A stretch of DNA of 64,000 nucleotides from a bacterium (GCA_020849855.1 JADZFO010000027.1:1-64000), one strand, 5' to 3'. Shown: positions 42,731 through 52,233, counted from the first letter of the stretch. Numbers and translations are program-made. Notes: generated by a model from the letters alone, not told the origin.

Positions 42731-43252
42731 CTAGTGCGGTTCCAGGGCCCGCTGCTCGATCATCCAGCGGAAGGCTTCGCTGCCACTCATGACGGCGATT
42801 GTGACCAGGGCGGCGGCGATGATCTGGCCGATGATGACCGCCATCAGGTAGTGCCGCAGGTTGATGCCCAGCAGGTAAGCGCCTATGGTGGCGGTATACA
42901 GTCCGCTGCCGGGGCCTGGTATCGCCACCAGTACCAGCAGGCCCCAGTGGCCCCAGCGCTCCATTGGCTTGTGCAGCTTCTCCCTGACCCGGGCTTCATA
43001 CCAGTCCCAGAGCTTCTCAAACCAGCGCATCCTGCGCAGCAGGCTGACGCCGCCGCTCATAAACAGGTATGCCAGGGGAGATACAAGCCAGTTGGCCAGC
43101 AGCGCAGCACTGACCACCTGCCAGGCCTGCAGCTTGGTGGCCAGCAGGCCGTAAGGGATCGAGCCGCTCAGCTCCAGTGTGGGCGTGATGCTGATCAGCG
43201 CGATGCGCAGCAGTGGGGGTACGCCCTCCAGCCAGTTAAGGAATGCCTCCAA
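42731..43252 (-). CDS. Small multidrug-export-like membrane protein (COG2426 type)
   Basis: A 173-residue protein from TTG 43252. About four hydrophobic segments; hallmark stretches are ITPTLELSGSIPYGLLATKLQAW, WGHWGLLVLVAIPGPGSGLYTATIGAYLLGI and LMAVIIGQIIAAALVTI. These match the 'small multidrug export protein' family (E-x-x-G-x-IP motif near the N-terminus and a central PGxG). The transport role of this family is by name rather than proof. TACAAT lies 8 nt before the TTG; a longer frame would run into the terminator of the upstream gene. Confidence 0.7.
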   Translation of the reverse strand: MEAFLNWLEGVPPLLRIALISITPTLELSGSIPYGLLATKLQAWQVVSAALLANWLVSPLAYLFMSGGVSLLRRMRWFEKLWDWYEARVREKLHKPMERWGHWGLLVLVAIPGPGSGLYTATIGAYLLGINLRHYLMAVIIGQIIAAALVTIAVMSGSEAFRWMIEQRALEPH

Positions 43253-43260
43253 GGCGCCGG

Positions 43261-43266
43261 ATTGTA
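43261..43266 (-). promoter_or_regulatory. -10 box for the small export-like gene
   Basis: TACAAT, 8 nt before TTG 43252 and directly downstream of the carbonic anhydrase terminator. Confidence 0.5.
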
Positions 43267-43268
43267 AC

Positions 43269-43300
43269 AAAAAGCCGGCGGGGACTGGGCCCCCGCCGGC
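43269..43300 (-). terminator. Rho-independent terminator of the chemoreceptor/carbonic anhydrase unit
   Basis: On the minus strand: stem GCCGGCGGGG / CCCCGCCGGC (43291-43300 and 43274-43283) with a 7-nt loop, followed by TTTTTG. It is 20 nt past the carbonic anhydrase stop. Confidence 0.85.
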
Positions 43301-43319
43301 ATATGCCTTCCTTCCTTGC

Positions 43320-43955
43320 TTAAGCTGCGTCCTGCTTCTGGGCCGCCGGAGCTTCGTAGTCCAGCAGTTCAACCCGGCCGCTTTCCAGGTAGTAGTAGGC
43401 ACCCACCACCTTGAGCTTGCCTTCCTTGACCATATGGGCCAGGATCGGCTCGCTCTCGCGCAGGCGGTTCACGACCTGGCGGACGTTTTCACGAACAGCG
43501 TTCTCCACGAGGTCGCCGGGCTGGTTGCTGCTGGCCTTGACCGCCGGGCGGATCTGCTCCACCAGGCTCAGGATGTGGCCGGGGGCCCCAGCGCTCTTGC
43601 AGGCGGCGCCCACGGCTCCGCAGCGCTCATGGCCCATCACCACGATCACGCTGGAGCCCAGGTGCTCCGCCGCATACTCCAGACTGCCAATCACCGCGGT
43701 GTCAGCAATGTTGCCGGCCACGCGGCAGACGAAGAGATCGCCCAGGCGGCAGTCGAAAATCTCGCTGAGCATGATCCGCGAGTCGGAGCAGCTCAGGACT
43801 GCCGCGAAGGGATGCTGCTCATAGGCTGTCGCCGTCCTGCGGTCCTGGTCATTGCCATTGCGACGGACCTTGCCTTCGCAGTAGCGCTGATTGCCGCCCA
43901 GCAGGTGCTGGATTACAAAGTCTGGATTCCCGGGTTCCCACTTGCGCTTGTTCAT
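43320..43955 (-). CDS. Beta-class carbonic anhydrase
   Basis: A 211-residue zinc enzyme interconverting CO2 and bicarbonate. The zinc ligands are clear: C56-S-D58-S-R60, H109 and C112 in GHERCGA. RVAGNIADTAVIGSLEYA is the usual follow-on motif. The length is normal. GGAAGG lies 6 nt before the ATG. It begins 12 nt after the stop of the haem-type chemoreceptor, so it is very likely co-transcribed with it, and the terminator at 43269-43300 closes the unit. Confidence 0.94.
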   Translation of the reverse strand: MNKRKWEPGNPDFVIQHLLGGNQRYCEGKVRRNGNDQDRRTATAYEQHPFAAVLSCSDSRIMLSEIFDCRLGDLFVCRVAGNIADTAVIGSLEYAAEHLGSSVIVVMGHERCGAVGAACKSAGAPGHILSLVEQIRPAVKASSNQPGDLVENAVRENVRQVVNRLRESEPILAHMVKEGKLKVVGAYYYLESGRVELLDYEAPAAQKQDAA

Positions 43956-43967
43956 AGCTGCCTTCCT

Positions 43968-45848
43968 TTAGACCTTGAACTTCGACACGATGTCCTGCAG
44001 CTCAGTGCTGAGCTTGGCCAGGCTGGAGGCGCTGGAAGCGATCTCCTCGGTGCTGGCGGTCTGCTCTTCCATCGCGCTGCTGACTTCCTCAGAGGCGGCG
44101 GCGTTCTGTTCGGCGACTGCAGCCACTGCCTGCATGGAGTTGACAACTTCAGTTGTGCTGGCGTTGATCTCTTCCGCGGCGGCGCTGATGCTCTGGACCT
44201 TCTCGCTGAGGGCTTCCACACCCTTGACGATCTCGCCAAGGACGCGGGAGGCTTCAGTGACGGTCTGGGCGCCGGCGCTGACTTCGTGGTCGCTCTTCTC
44301 CATCGCGGAGAGAGCCGCCTGCATCTCATTCTCGATACCCTTGACCAGCTGAGTGATGTTGCCGGCAGCGGTATTGCTCTCCTCGGCCAGCTTGCGCACC
44401 TCTTCGGCGACCACCGCGAATCCACGTCCGGCTTCACCGGCACGTGCAGCTTCGATTGCGGCGTTCAGGGCCAGCAGGTTGGTCTGGTCCGCGATGCCGG
44501 TGATGATGCTGATGAAGTCGCCAATCTGCTTGGTCTTCGTACCGAGGGACTCCACAACCGCGGCGGTCTGCTGGACGCTGCCGGCGGCGTGGTTGATGAT
44601 GGTCATGGCTTCATCTGCGCTGCGCTTGCCTTCGGTGCCGTGGGTCGCGGCCTGGGTGGCATAGGCGGCAACTTCCTCGATATCGCGCGAGACCATCTCA
44701 ATCGCCTGGGCGTTCTGGCGCAGGTTCTCCTGGGCCATCGTCACATTGCTGGTGGTGTCCTGGCTGCCGCGCGAGACTTCCTGGACGGTGTAGCTCACCG
44801 ACTGGGCAGCCTTGCCCGTCTCCTCGGCGCTGGCCGAGAGTTCCTCGCTGGCGGCCGCGACGTGCGTGGCGGCTTCGCTGACCTGCTGGATGAGGTGCTT
44901 GGTGTTGTTCTTCATTTCAATGAAGGCTTCGGTCATCACACCAATCTCGTCCTGGGCCTTGCTATGCTGCAGAACGATGCTGAAATCACCATTGGCCATC
45001 GTATGCGCCGCACCGCTCAGCATGCGCAGCGGCTTGCCCACCATTGCGGAGATGCCCAGGCTGAGCAGAATCACAAAGGCAACCACAATGCCGGAGGCCG
45101 TCATGATGGAGCCCTTGTTGGCATCATTGACCGCGTTGGTGATGGTGCTGGACTCCTGGATCACCTCAAATGCGCCGTGGGCCATGCCAGGCGTCCAGTT
45201 CTCCATCTGGTAGCCCAGCGGATCCTTGCCGTCGCCGGTCTTGGAAGTGGCCGGGTCGCCATGGCAGAGCATGCACTCCTGGGTGAGCACAATAGCGCGG
45301 GCCAGCCGCAGCTTGCCGTCATGAGCGCCGTTATAGCCAGGGATCTCCTTGCCCTTGACCCAGGTGCCCTTTTCGGCCACGCTCTCATAGAGCTTGCCGT
45401 TCTCGGCGAAGACTGTCGCGGCTTCCTTGCCCTGCTTGTTAATCTGATCCTCGAGATAGGCCAGGATGGCCTTTTCGGTCTCATCTGGAGCGTTGTCCGG
45501 GTTGCGGGGATCGTTGGCCGGCACCCTGAATTCATAACCGGATTCTTCGGCCTTGGTCTGGCCCACTGTCCAGCCGGCAACCACCGGGACTGTCCAGTAA
45601 TAACGTTCCAGGATGTCCTCCTTGGTCGCCAGGAGTTCTTCTTCCTTGAAAACGTCGTGCTTGCCGCGCAGCTCGGCAACATAGTTGCGGGCATTCTCGG
45701 CTTCCTGCGTGATGGCCACGCCCTTGGCCACCATCTGGTTGCAGATCCTGCGTCTTACGCCGCCTGCGTTAATCAGTGCGTTGACCGCGAAGGCCAGCGT
45801 AACCAGAACGCAGACAGCGACGATGATCTTCGCTGCAATACTCTTCAT
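43968..45848 (-). CDS. Methyl-accepting chemoreceptor with a CxxCH haem-type (DUF3365) sensor domain
   Basis: A 626-residue protein. An N-terminal transmembrane helix ([19 protein letters not shown]), then a periplasmic domain of about 210 residues with C-M-L-C-H near 191-195, a covalent haem c site as in Tll0287/DUF3365 sensors. A second transmembrane helix ([20 protein letters not shown]), HAMP, then a signalling domain with the hairpin tip [20 protein letters not shown]. The C-terminus lacks a CheR-binding pentapeptide. ATG 45848 follows GGAG by about 7 nt. It probably senses redox state or a gas or ligand at the haem. Its cytoplasmic half is nearly identical to the next receptor. Confidence 0.88.
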   Translation of the reverse strand: MKSIAAKIIVAVCVLVTLAFAVNALINAGGVRRRICNQMVAKGVAITQEAENARNYVAELRGKHDVFKEEELLATKEDILERYYWTVPVVAGWTVGQTKAEESGYEFRVPANDPRNPDNAPDETEKAILAYLEDQINKQGKEAATVFAENGKLYESVAEKGTWVKGKEIPGYNGAHDGKLRLARAIVLTQECMLCHGDPATSKTGDGKDPLGYQMENWTPGMAHGAFEVIQESSTITNAVNDANKGSIMTASGIVVAFVILLSLGISAMVGKPLRMLSGAAHTMANGDFSIVLQHSKAQDEIGVMTEAFIEMKNNTKHLIQQVSEAATHVAAASEELSASAEETGKAAQSVSYTVQEVSRGSQDTTSNVTMAQENLRQNAQAIEMVSRDIEEVAAYATQAATHGTEGKRSADEAMTIINHAAGSVQQTAAVVESLGTKTKQIGDFISIITGIADQTNLLALNAAIEAARAGEAGRGFAVVAEEVRKLAEESNTAAGNITQLVKGIENEMQAALSAMEKSDHEVSAGAQTVTEASRVLGEIVKGVEALSEKVQSISAAAEEINASTTEVVNSMQAVAAVAEQNAAASEEVSSAMEEQTASTEEIASSASSLAKLSTELQDIVSKFKV

Positions 45849-45914
45849 TTTCTGCTCCGATGTGCCGGACGGCAATATCAACCGTTTTTATCGACCTTGC
45901 ACAGGGAAACAACA

Positions 45915-45956
45915 GTCGCCGCCGGTTAACTTTTCGAAGCTCAACTCGGCGGCGAC
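45915..45956 (-). terminator. Stem-loop between the two chemoreceptor genes
   Basis: Stem GTCGCCGCCG / CGGCGGCGAC (10 bp, large loop), then TGTTGTTTCC on the minus strand, 18 nt past the stop of the upstream receptor. Probably a terminator or attenuating hairpin. Confidence 0.45.
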
Positions 45957-45973
45957 CGGGTACGGGTCCGCGC

Positions 45974-47656
45974 CTAGCTGACCTTGAATCCGCCAACCAG
46001 AACCTGCAGCTCAGTGCTCAGCTGGGCCAGGCTGCCGGCACTGCTGGAGATCTCCTCAGTGCTTGCGCTCTGCTCTTCCATGGCGCTGCTGACTTCCTCA
46101 GAAGCTGCGGCATTCTGCTCCGCCACTGCGGCGACAGCCTGCATGGAGTTCACTACTTCTGAGGTCGAGGCGTTGATCTGCTGGGCGGCGGCGGAGATGC
46201 TCTGCACCTTTTCGCTCAAAGCCTCTACGCCCTTGACAATCTCGGCCAGGACCGCTGAGGCCTGGGTCACAGTGATGGCTCCGCTGCTTACCTCACGCTC
46301 GCTCTTCTGCATTGCAGCCAGCGCGGCCTGCATCTCCTGCTCAATGCTCTTGACCAGGGAGGTGATGTTGCCGGCGGCGGTGTTGCTTTCCTCAGCCAGC
46401 TTGCGCACTTCCTCAGCGACCACGGCGAAGCCGCGGCCCGCATCTCCGGCTCGGGCCGCTTCGATAGCTGCATTAAGAGCCAGCAGGTTGGTCTGGTCGG
46501 CGATGCCCGTGATGATGCTGATGAAGTCGCCGATCTGCTTTGTCTTGTCGCCAAGCGATCCGACTACCTGGGCAGTCTGCTTTACACTGCCGGAAGCGTG
46601 GTTGATGATCTCCATCGCTTCGTCCGCGTTGCGTTTGCCGTCGCTGCCGTGTGTAGCCGCCTGGGTGGCATATGCCGCAACCTCTTCAATGTCGCGCGAC
46701 ACCATCTCGATGGCCTTGGCGTTCTGGCGCAGGTTCTCCTGAGCCATGGTCACATTGCTGGTTGTGTCCTGGCTGCCGCGGGCAACTTCCTGGACGGTAT
46801 GGCTCACGGACTGCACTGCCTTGCCACTCTCCTCCGCACTGGCGGACAGCTCCTGGCTGGCCGCAGCTACGTGAGAAGCCGCATCGCTGACCCGCTGGAT
46901 CAGGCGCCGCGTGTTGTTCTTCATCTCAATAAAGGACTCGGTCATGGTTCCGATCTCGTCCCTGATCTTGCTGTGCTCGAGTACGATAGTGAAGTCACCT
47001 TCGCTCATGACGCGGGCCGCATTGCTCAGGATGCGCAGTGGCCGTTTGATGCTGCTAAGTAGCAGGAAGGCAATGATCACCGCGAAGAGCGCGGCCAAAC
47101 CACCGCTGATGGCACTGGTGGCAATTGAGTTGCGCATGATCATCCGGCGCTCTTCGCGCGATTCCTCGACCAGCTTCGCCGCCATGTCCGCCGTAAGCAC
47201 GGAGGTCTCATCAACACTGGCGCCAAAGACCTTCAGCTTGTCTCCGCGGATCTGCTGGGCTGTCTCCCAGTCCTGGACGTGGCAGGCTTGCTCAAACTCT
47301 TCGAGGGCGGAAAGGTAGCCGGAGATGGCCTCCGTGAAGGGCTTGTACTCCTCCTGAAGTGCCGGGCTTACCGTCGTGCTGACGGCCTCCAGCTCGGTGT
47401 TCAGCGCAGCTTCAGCCTCATTCAGCTTGATGGACGCCTCCTCGTTGCGATCCAGAAGCAGGCGCAGGGAGCCCATGCGGACATCCCAGAGCAGGAACTT
47501 TATGCGGTTGATGTCACTCTCGTTCTTGGCAGCGGTTGCGGCGATCACAGAAACAGCCTGGATTCTGTTCAGACTGATGATGGAAAGCACAGCCGAAGCC
47601 ACCAGAAGTGCGGTTAGTAACGCGAAACCCAACACCATCTTGGTAGTCAGGGTCAT
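45974..47656 (-). CDS. Methyl-accepting chemoreceptor with four-helix-bundle sensor
   Basis: A 560-residue protein. Two transmembrane helices ([41 protein letters not shown]) flank a helical periplasmic domain of about 150 residues resembling 4HB_MCP sensors. HAMP and a standard signalling domain follow, tip [20 protein letters not shown]. From HAMP onward it closely matches the haem-type receptor, which suggests gene duplication with sensor exchange. GGAGG lies 6 nt before the ATG. No CheA/CheW/CheY gene is in the window. Confidence 0.9.
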   Translation of the reverse strand: MTLTTKMVLGFALLTALLVASAVLSIISLNRIQAVSVIAATAAKNESDINRIKFLLWDVRMGSLRLLLDRNEEASIKLNEAEAALNTELEAVSTTVSPALQEEYKPFTEAISGYLSALEEFEQACHVQDWETAQQIRGDKLKVFGASVDETSVLTADMAAKLVEESREERRMIMRNSIATSAISGGLAALFAVIIAFLLLSSIKRPLRILSNAARVMSEGDFTIVLEHSKIRDEIGTMTESFIEMKNNTRRLIQRVSDAASHVAAASQELSASAEESGKAVQSVSHTVQEVARGSQDTTSNVTMAQENLRQNAKAIEMVSRDIEEVAAYATQAATHGSDGKRNADEAMEIINHASGSVKQTAQVVGSLGDKTKQIGDFISIITGIADQTNLLALNAAIEAARAGDAGRGFAVVAEEVRKLAEESNTAAGNITSLVKSIEQEMQAALAAMQKSEREVSSGAITVTQASAVLAEIVKGVEALSEKVQSISAAAQQINASTSEVVNSMQAVAAVAEQNAAASEEVSSAMEEQSASTEEISSSAGSLAQLSTELQVLVGGFKVS

Positions 47657-47721
47657 AGCGGAGCCTCCGTGCAGGGCAAATGCCTGTTTTCGCAGTGCCG
47701 AATGGCTAATCTGCGATCATT

Positions 47722-47749
47722 ACATCGGTACGCGGACCATTGCACTTTG
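47722..47749 (-). promoter_or_regulatory. Possible sigma-28-like promoter upstream of the chemoreceptor
   Basis: CAAAGTGC, 12 nt, ACCGATGT, partly matching TAAAGTTT-N11-GCCGATAA used for chemotaxis genes. Weak; the region 47657-47821 is otherwise non-coding and AT-rich. Confidence 0.25.
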
Positions 47750-47821
47750 GCATACTAACAATCAATACCGTTGAAATTTGTCTAATAAATTTGTTGCCGG
47801 CGAGGCTGCAAAGACTTTGGA

Positions 47822-48358
47822 CTAGTCGCCAAGAAAGATCAGATCCGAGCGGCCGGGCGGCTCGATTCCCTGAGAGCGCAGCATGTGCGCCACCCCGCCA
47901 AGATGCCAGACGCAGTGCGTAGCCGCATGGGTCAGGGCCAGACCCCGGCTCTTGTGCAGGATACCGGCCGAGCGGGTCTTGAACTCCACCATCCGGCTGA
48001 AGTCTTCTGGCTGCTGGGAGCTGCAGACTTCGCGGTGCCTGTCGATACAGGCCTTGGCGTGCGCAATGAGGACATGCCAGTCGTCCGTCGCAACAGTGCT
48101 GTCGTCCAGCGGGTCGCTGCCCGCGATTTGGTCGCTGTAGCGGTGCAGCGGTGTAAACGCGTGGCGCATGAAGTGGCCCATGGTGGGAAAGGCAGGGTTG
48201 CCGCTTGGGAGACCGAGCCAGCTGTTGTCACGCTCCCTGGCCCACAGCTCCCAGCGCCCAAGCTGGTAATCCAGCCAGGCGTTCAGCGCGGAAAGGTGGT
48301 CACCGCTGCTAAAGAAGCGGCTCGGGCTGCCTGCGCCAGCATTCGGACTGTCACTCAT
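47822..48358 (-). CDS. DinB/YfiT-like four-helix protein
   Basis: A 178-residue protein from ATG 48358. Helical, with His residues spaced as in DinB-family metal sites: MGHFMRHAFTPLHRY near the start and THAATHCVWHLGGVAHMLRSQGIEPPG near the end (H-x3-H). Such proteins are often thiol-dependent transferases or of unknown function. TACAAT lies 6 nt before the ATG, inside the end of the glycosyltransferase gene (8-nt overlap), so it has its own start signal. The longer frame begins within that gene. Confidence 0.75.
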   Translation of the reverse strand: MSDSPNAGAGSPSRFFSSGDHLSALNAWLDYQLGRWELWARERDNSWLGLPSGNPAFPTMGHFMRHAFTPLHRYSDQIAGSDPLDDSTVATDDWHVLIAHAKACIDRHREVCSSQQPEDFSRMVEFKTRSAGILHKSRGLALTHAATHCVWHLGGVAHMLRSQGIEPPGRSDLIFLGD

Positions 48359-50693
48359 GCTGCGATTGTACCGTTCCCGCTGCGGGCGCAGTCCTGCGGC
48401 CGCTGGTCTCAAAACACGGAATACCTAGGGCACGGCACCAGGCTACAGTCACTGCATTAAACAGGCCGCCTTCACCACGCAGCCGGCCGCTCATTTCCTG
48501 CAGGACCTTGCGGTCAGCCACCTTCATCTGCGAACGGTAGCGCCGCCGCATCTGTGCCACCGTTGGCAGGTGGAACAACACCCACAGGTGGGCGAGCATC
48601 AGACCCGGCCACTCCAGTGGCTGGCGCAACAGGGTCCAGAAGTAGCCCAGCATATGCTGCAGAAGCACGATCGGCCACAGGCGCAGCAGCACGCTGGCCG
48701 GCTGCCAGATCAGCATCCGCATCAGGCGGTTGCGTTCCTGGTAGAAACGCAGGCGCACCTTGCCCAGGCTGCGCGAGGTGGCGTTATGCAGGTGCACCGC
48801 GGCCGCCCGAGGTTCCTTGACGATGCTGCGGCCGGTCGCCCGCAGATGGTTGCCCAGGAAATTGTCTTCGTGATAAGCAAAGAAGAGGGTGGGGAAGAGC
48901 TCCGGCGCCAGGTCATCCACCACCTCCCGCGTGATCAGGCACAGGCCGCCGCTGGGGTAGAAGGCCGGCTTCAGGCTGGCCGTTCCCGGGCCAAGCTGGG
49001 CCGGATCGGTTGGCGGATAGAGGTCGCCGGCGCGGTAGCCGAAGAGGGTGGTTCCGTGGTTGCGGTAGGACTCCTGGATAGCCTGGGCCAGGCGGGCCGG
49101 CATGTCCCAGACCACGTCCTCGGGGTCTTCCTCCAATTCCAGGCGCAGGGCCCGGACGGCCGGAGCGATCAGCTCTACATCGCCAATGTTGACCAGACGG
49201 CCGCTGATGGCGTCGGCACCGCTGCTGCGAGCGGCATACACAAGGCGCTTGATGCAGTCCTGGTCCAGCACGCAGTCGTTATTCACCAGAACGATGTACT
49301 CGCCCTGGGTCTGGGGCAGCCCCCAGTTCACCCCGCCGGCAAAGCCCTGGTTGCGCGGCAGGCGCAGAACCCTGACTCTGCGCCGGCCGATCTGGGCTGT
49401 TTCGCCGGGGCGGATTCCCAGATCCATGCGCAGCACTTCTGCCTCGTCGGCGTCGCTGCCGTTGTCCACGACGACGATCTCAATGTCTTCGTAGCTCTGC
49501 GCCAGGATCGAATCAAGGCAGCGCCGCGTCATGCTAAGGCCGTTCCAGTTGAGGACGACGATGGACACCAGTCCGCCGTCGCCCGCTGCCCCGCCAGGCT
49601 CAGCGCTGCCAGGGCTGCCATCCGGCCTGCGGGCCTCCGGGGGCGGGCGCAAACCATATGGCCTGAACTGCGCTTCAACCCTGGCCGGCGCAACACTGCG
49701 ATGCGGCCCGGCTGTGAAGCGCGCCGCCAAGGCGCCCGGCAGGTGCCATAGATACAGCACTGCCGCGGGCCAGAGATAAGGTGTGGCCAGCACCCGCAGC
49801 GCGTGCAGGCATTCATAGGCAAACAGCGGCAGCGCGGCGCGCAGCTGGCCAGCAAGCGTATCGTTTTTGGCCAGCATCAGATAGCGGTTCTTCTCCGCCA
49901 GCATGCGGATCTTCCAGCGCTTGCGGCCGCCGCTGCCATGGACTTTGTGCCAGGCGATGCAGCCCGGCTCGTAGTAGGCGAGCCAGCCGCAGAGCTGCGC
50001 GCGCCAGTCGAGGTCCACATCCTCAAAGTAGGCAAAGAAGCTCTCATCGAAGACCTCAGCGCGCTGTGTGGCCAGGCCGCTGTCCACCGTGCGCTGGGCC
50101 AGCTGATCCAGCATTTCGCGTCGGTAGGCGATGGCCGCTGCGTTGCCGCCGAAGACAAAACCGCCCTGGTCGTACTGCCCCTGGTCCAGTTCGCCCCGGC
50201 CGCGGTTCACCGCCGTGCGGCCGGTGTACATGATGTGGCCGGTGCTTTCCAGAATGCCGCTCTCGTCATCCACAAACTGCTTGCAGACTACGCTGCCGAT
50301 GCGCGGGTTTGCGGCCAGCACCTTGAGCGCATTGCGGGTGAAGTCGGGATGCAGACGGGCGTCACAGTTCAGCAGGATGATCACATCGCCGCTGGCGGCA
50401 GCGATGCCCTGGTTATTGGCTGCGGCGAAACCAATGTTCTGCCGGTTGTTGATGTAGACATCCGGCTTGACCGGCAGCGCTGTGGGCCTGAAACCCTGGC
50501 CGTCAGGGCCGGGGCTGGCGTTGTTGATCAGGATGATCTCATTCTGCTTGTGGGTCTGATCCAGAATGCTTCTGAGCGCCTCGCTCAGAAAGGCTTCGGT
50601 GTTCCAGTTGACCAGAATGTAGCTGACCAGATTCAGCCCAGCGCCGGGCCGCGTGCCTGCCTGCGGCTTCTGTCCTGCGCCTGGCTGGTCCAT
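48351..50693 (-). CDS. Bifunctional family 2 glycosyltransferase (two GT2 domains)
   Basis: A 780-residue protein with two full GT-A domains. Domain 1 (about 22-270): VSYILVNWNTEAFL, LLNCDARLHPDF, and acceptor loop FFAYFEDVDLDWR (ED motif). Domain 2 (about 375-640): VSIVVLNWNGLSMTRRCL, VLVNNDCVLDQDC, and FFAYHEDNFLGNH. Rhamnosyltransferase-like for both. A hydrophobic C-terminal part (WPIVLLQHMLGYFWTLL) may bind the membrane. It probably adds two sugars in polysaccharide or lipopolysaccharide assembly. ATG 50693 lies 8 nt after TATAAT; a TTG one codon earlier is possible. The donor sugar is unknown. Confidence 0.88.
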   Translation of the reverse strand: MDQPGAGQKPQAGTRPGAGLNLVSYILVNWNTEAFLSEALRSILDQTHKQNEIILINNASPGPDGQGFRPTALPVKPDVYINNRQNIGFAAANNQGIAAASGDVIILLNCDARLHPDFTRNALKVLAANPRIGSVVCKQFVDDESGILESTGHIMYTGRTAVNRGRGELDQGQYDQGGFVFGGNAAAIAYRREMLDQLAQRTVDSGLATQRAEVFDESFFAYFEDVDLDWRAQLCGWLAYYEPGCIAWHKVHGSGGRKRWKIRMLAEKNRYLMLAKNDTLAGQLRAALPLFAYECLHALRVLATPYLWPAAVLYLWHLPGALAARFTAGPHRSVAPARVEAQFRPYGLRPPPEARRPDGSPGSAEPGGAAGDGGLVSIVVLNWNGLSMTRRCLDSILAQSYEDIEIVVVDNGSDADEAEVLRMDLGIRPGETAQIGRRRVRVLRLPRNQGFAGGVNWGLPQTQGEYIVLVNNDCVLDQDCIKRLVYAARSSGADAISGRLVNIGDVELIAPAVRALRLELEEDPEDVVWDMPARLAQAIQESYRNHGTTLFGYRAGDLYPPTDPAQLGPGTASLKPAFYPSGGLCLITREVVDDLAPELFPTLFFAYHEDNFLGNHLRATGRSIVKEPRAAAVHLHNATSRSLGKVRLRFYQERNRLMRMLIWQPASVLLRLWPIVLLQHMLGYFWTLLRQPLEWPGLMLAHLWVLFHLPTVAQMRRRYRSQMKVADRKVLQEMSGRLRGEGGLFNAVTVAWCRALGIPCFETSGRRTAPAAGTVQSQHE
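48365..48370 (-). promoter_or_regulatory. -10 box for the DinB-like gene
   Basis: TACAAT, 6 nt before ATG 48358, within the 3' end of the glycosyltransferase gene. Confidence 0.55.
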
Positions 50694-50701
50694 CAAGCTT
50701 G

Positions 50702-50707
50702 ATTATA
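50702..50707 (-). promoter_or_regulatory. -10 box for the double glycosyltransferase
   Basis: A perfect TATAAT, 8 nt before ATG 50693. Confidence 0.6.
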
Positions 50708-50811
50708 TGCGTTACATCCGCGCCCAAAGCGGTCTCAGCATTGCTGTGAGGCCAGCTGAACAGCCGGCTGAAGCCCGCTGTCACTGCTGTAGACAAGACT
50801 GGAGGTAGGAA

Positions 50812-52116
50812 ATGGAGTTTTCACGCAACGTGGCGCCGGCATTGCTGGGCGCACTGCTGCTCAGCACGGCTGCTGTGGCCGAGGATGCGCCGCAGCCGGC
50901 GGCGCCTGCGGATACCGCTGATGCAGCTGCACCGGTCGCCGATGTGGCTGATCCTGTTGCACCTGCAGCGGAGGCGGATGCCCCGGAGGCACCCTCACTT
51001 CCAGCGCTTGTTATTGCAGCGGCCGCGGCGCCGGAGGCCGAGTCGCTCAGCGAGCGCCTTAGCGCCCGGCTGGATGAACTGGTAGCCTCGGGCGAACTGA
51101 GTACGGAAACAGCAGCGAAGGTCAGGGCGCTGGTCCTTGAGCTTGCGGCTGCCTCGCCGGTGGCCGCAGCACCGAGCCCGGCACTCCTCGAACTTGAGGC
51201 CTTGAATTCCACCGCGGCAGCCCCTGAGCTGCTCGAACTGCGAATCCTGGAAAGCGGCAGCCCGCTTGCCCTGGCCGCACCGGACGCACACATTGTCTAT
51301 GGTCAGCAACTGGCGCCTGAAGCGCTGGCGCAGCTTGAGCTTGAGCTGCAGGGCCACGCTCTGGCTCTGTCAGATACAGCGCTTGCCGAGGCTGAACTTG
51401 AAAAGCTGAACATCGAGCTGCAGGAAGTACAGGGCCAGGAGCTGTCGGAAGAAGCCTTGCTGGAACTACAGAATCTCTACCAGCTGCCGGCCCTGGTTGA
51501 GGGGCAGAAGCTGGATGCCGCTGCCTCCAATCTGGCTGAGCTGGCCGCAAAGGAACTGCTTGAGCTCCATATTCAGCCGCTGGCGCCCGAGGCCCTGGCT
51601 GAGCTGGAGAGCCTGAGTGTCTATGCCCTGCCGGGTGCTGCGGTGGCCGCGCCCGCGCTTGCTGAACAGGCAGCCCGCGAGCTGGAAATCTATGCCAGGG
51701 GTCATCTTGCCGGGGCGGCTGGCCTTCCGGAAGGCCTGGCCGTCGTGCAGGGCTTCCCGCTGGGCGATGACCAGGCGCTGAAGATTGAGCTGGAACGGGC
51801 CGCTGGCCTCCCGGCCGCGAGCGCAGGTTCGCTGGAAAGCGCACTCACGCCGGGAATCCTGCTGGGCATTCAGGGCCTGCAGAACGGCGATGAGGACAAG
51901 ACTCGCGCCGCGGCCCTGCTGCTGGCCATGCAGCTGCTGGCAGCCGAGGACGACAGCCTGCGCGAGCTGCTGCCGGAAGACCTGCGCAAACTGAGCTCTG
52001 ACGATCTGGTTGGCCGGCTGAAGCTGAAGGACGGCTGGGAGAACGACCTGCAGCGCCTGGGAGACCGCCTGAGCGTGATGCTCAAGGGCTTCCTGCGCAA
52101 CAACAGCAAGAAGTAA
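50812..52116 (+). CDS. Exported Ala/Leu/Glu-rich repetitive protein
   Basis: A 434-residue protein with a signal peptide ending near AVAED (residue 24). An Ala/Pro/Asp-rich linker (25-75) leads to a region made mostly of Ala, Leu and Glu with a degenerate repeat: an E-L/E-I strand-like element followed by an L-x-x-E-A-L-A-E-L helix (AQLELELQGHALALSDTALAEAE, EKLNIELQEVQGQELSEEALLE, KELLELHIQPLAPEALAELE). The last 110 residues are more ordinary helical sequence. No family recognised. GGAGG about 7 nt before the ATG. It could be a periplasmic scaffold or adhesin-like protein; this is guesswork. Confidence 0.6.
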   Translation: MEFSRNVAPALLGALLLSTAAVAEDAPQPAAPADTADAAAPVADVADPVAPAAEADAPEAPSLPALVIAAAAAPEAESLSERLSARLDELVASGELSTETAAKVRALVLELAAASPVAAAPSPALLELEALNSTAAAPELLELRILESGSPLALAAPDAHIVYGQQLAPEALAQLELELQGHALALSDTALAEAELEKLNIELQEVQGQELSEEALLELQNLYQLPALVEGQKLDAAASNLAELAAKELLELHIQPLAPEALAELESLSVYALPGAAVAAPALAEQAARELEIYARGHLAGAAGLPEGLAVVQGFPLGDDQALKIELERAAGLPAASAGSLESALTPGILLGIQGLQNGDEDKTRAAALLLAMQLLAAEDDSLRELLPEDLRKLSSDDLVGRLKLKDGWENDLQRLGDRLSVMLKGFLRNNSKK

Positions 52117-52124
52117 GCAGATAA

Positions 52125-52144
52125 AGGCAAGCCGCTTCTTGCCT
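52125..52144 (+). terminator. Hairpin after the repetitive protein gene
   Basis: AGGCAAG / CTTGCCT with a 6-nt loop, 9 nt past the stop; no T-run. Confidence 0.4.
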
Positions 52145-52233
52145 CCGGCTGCGATAAGAAAGCTGGCACATCGGTAATGAAAGTACTGCTGGACATTGAA
52201 CAGTTCCAGTATGCAGTCGTCCTGATTTGTGTC

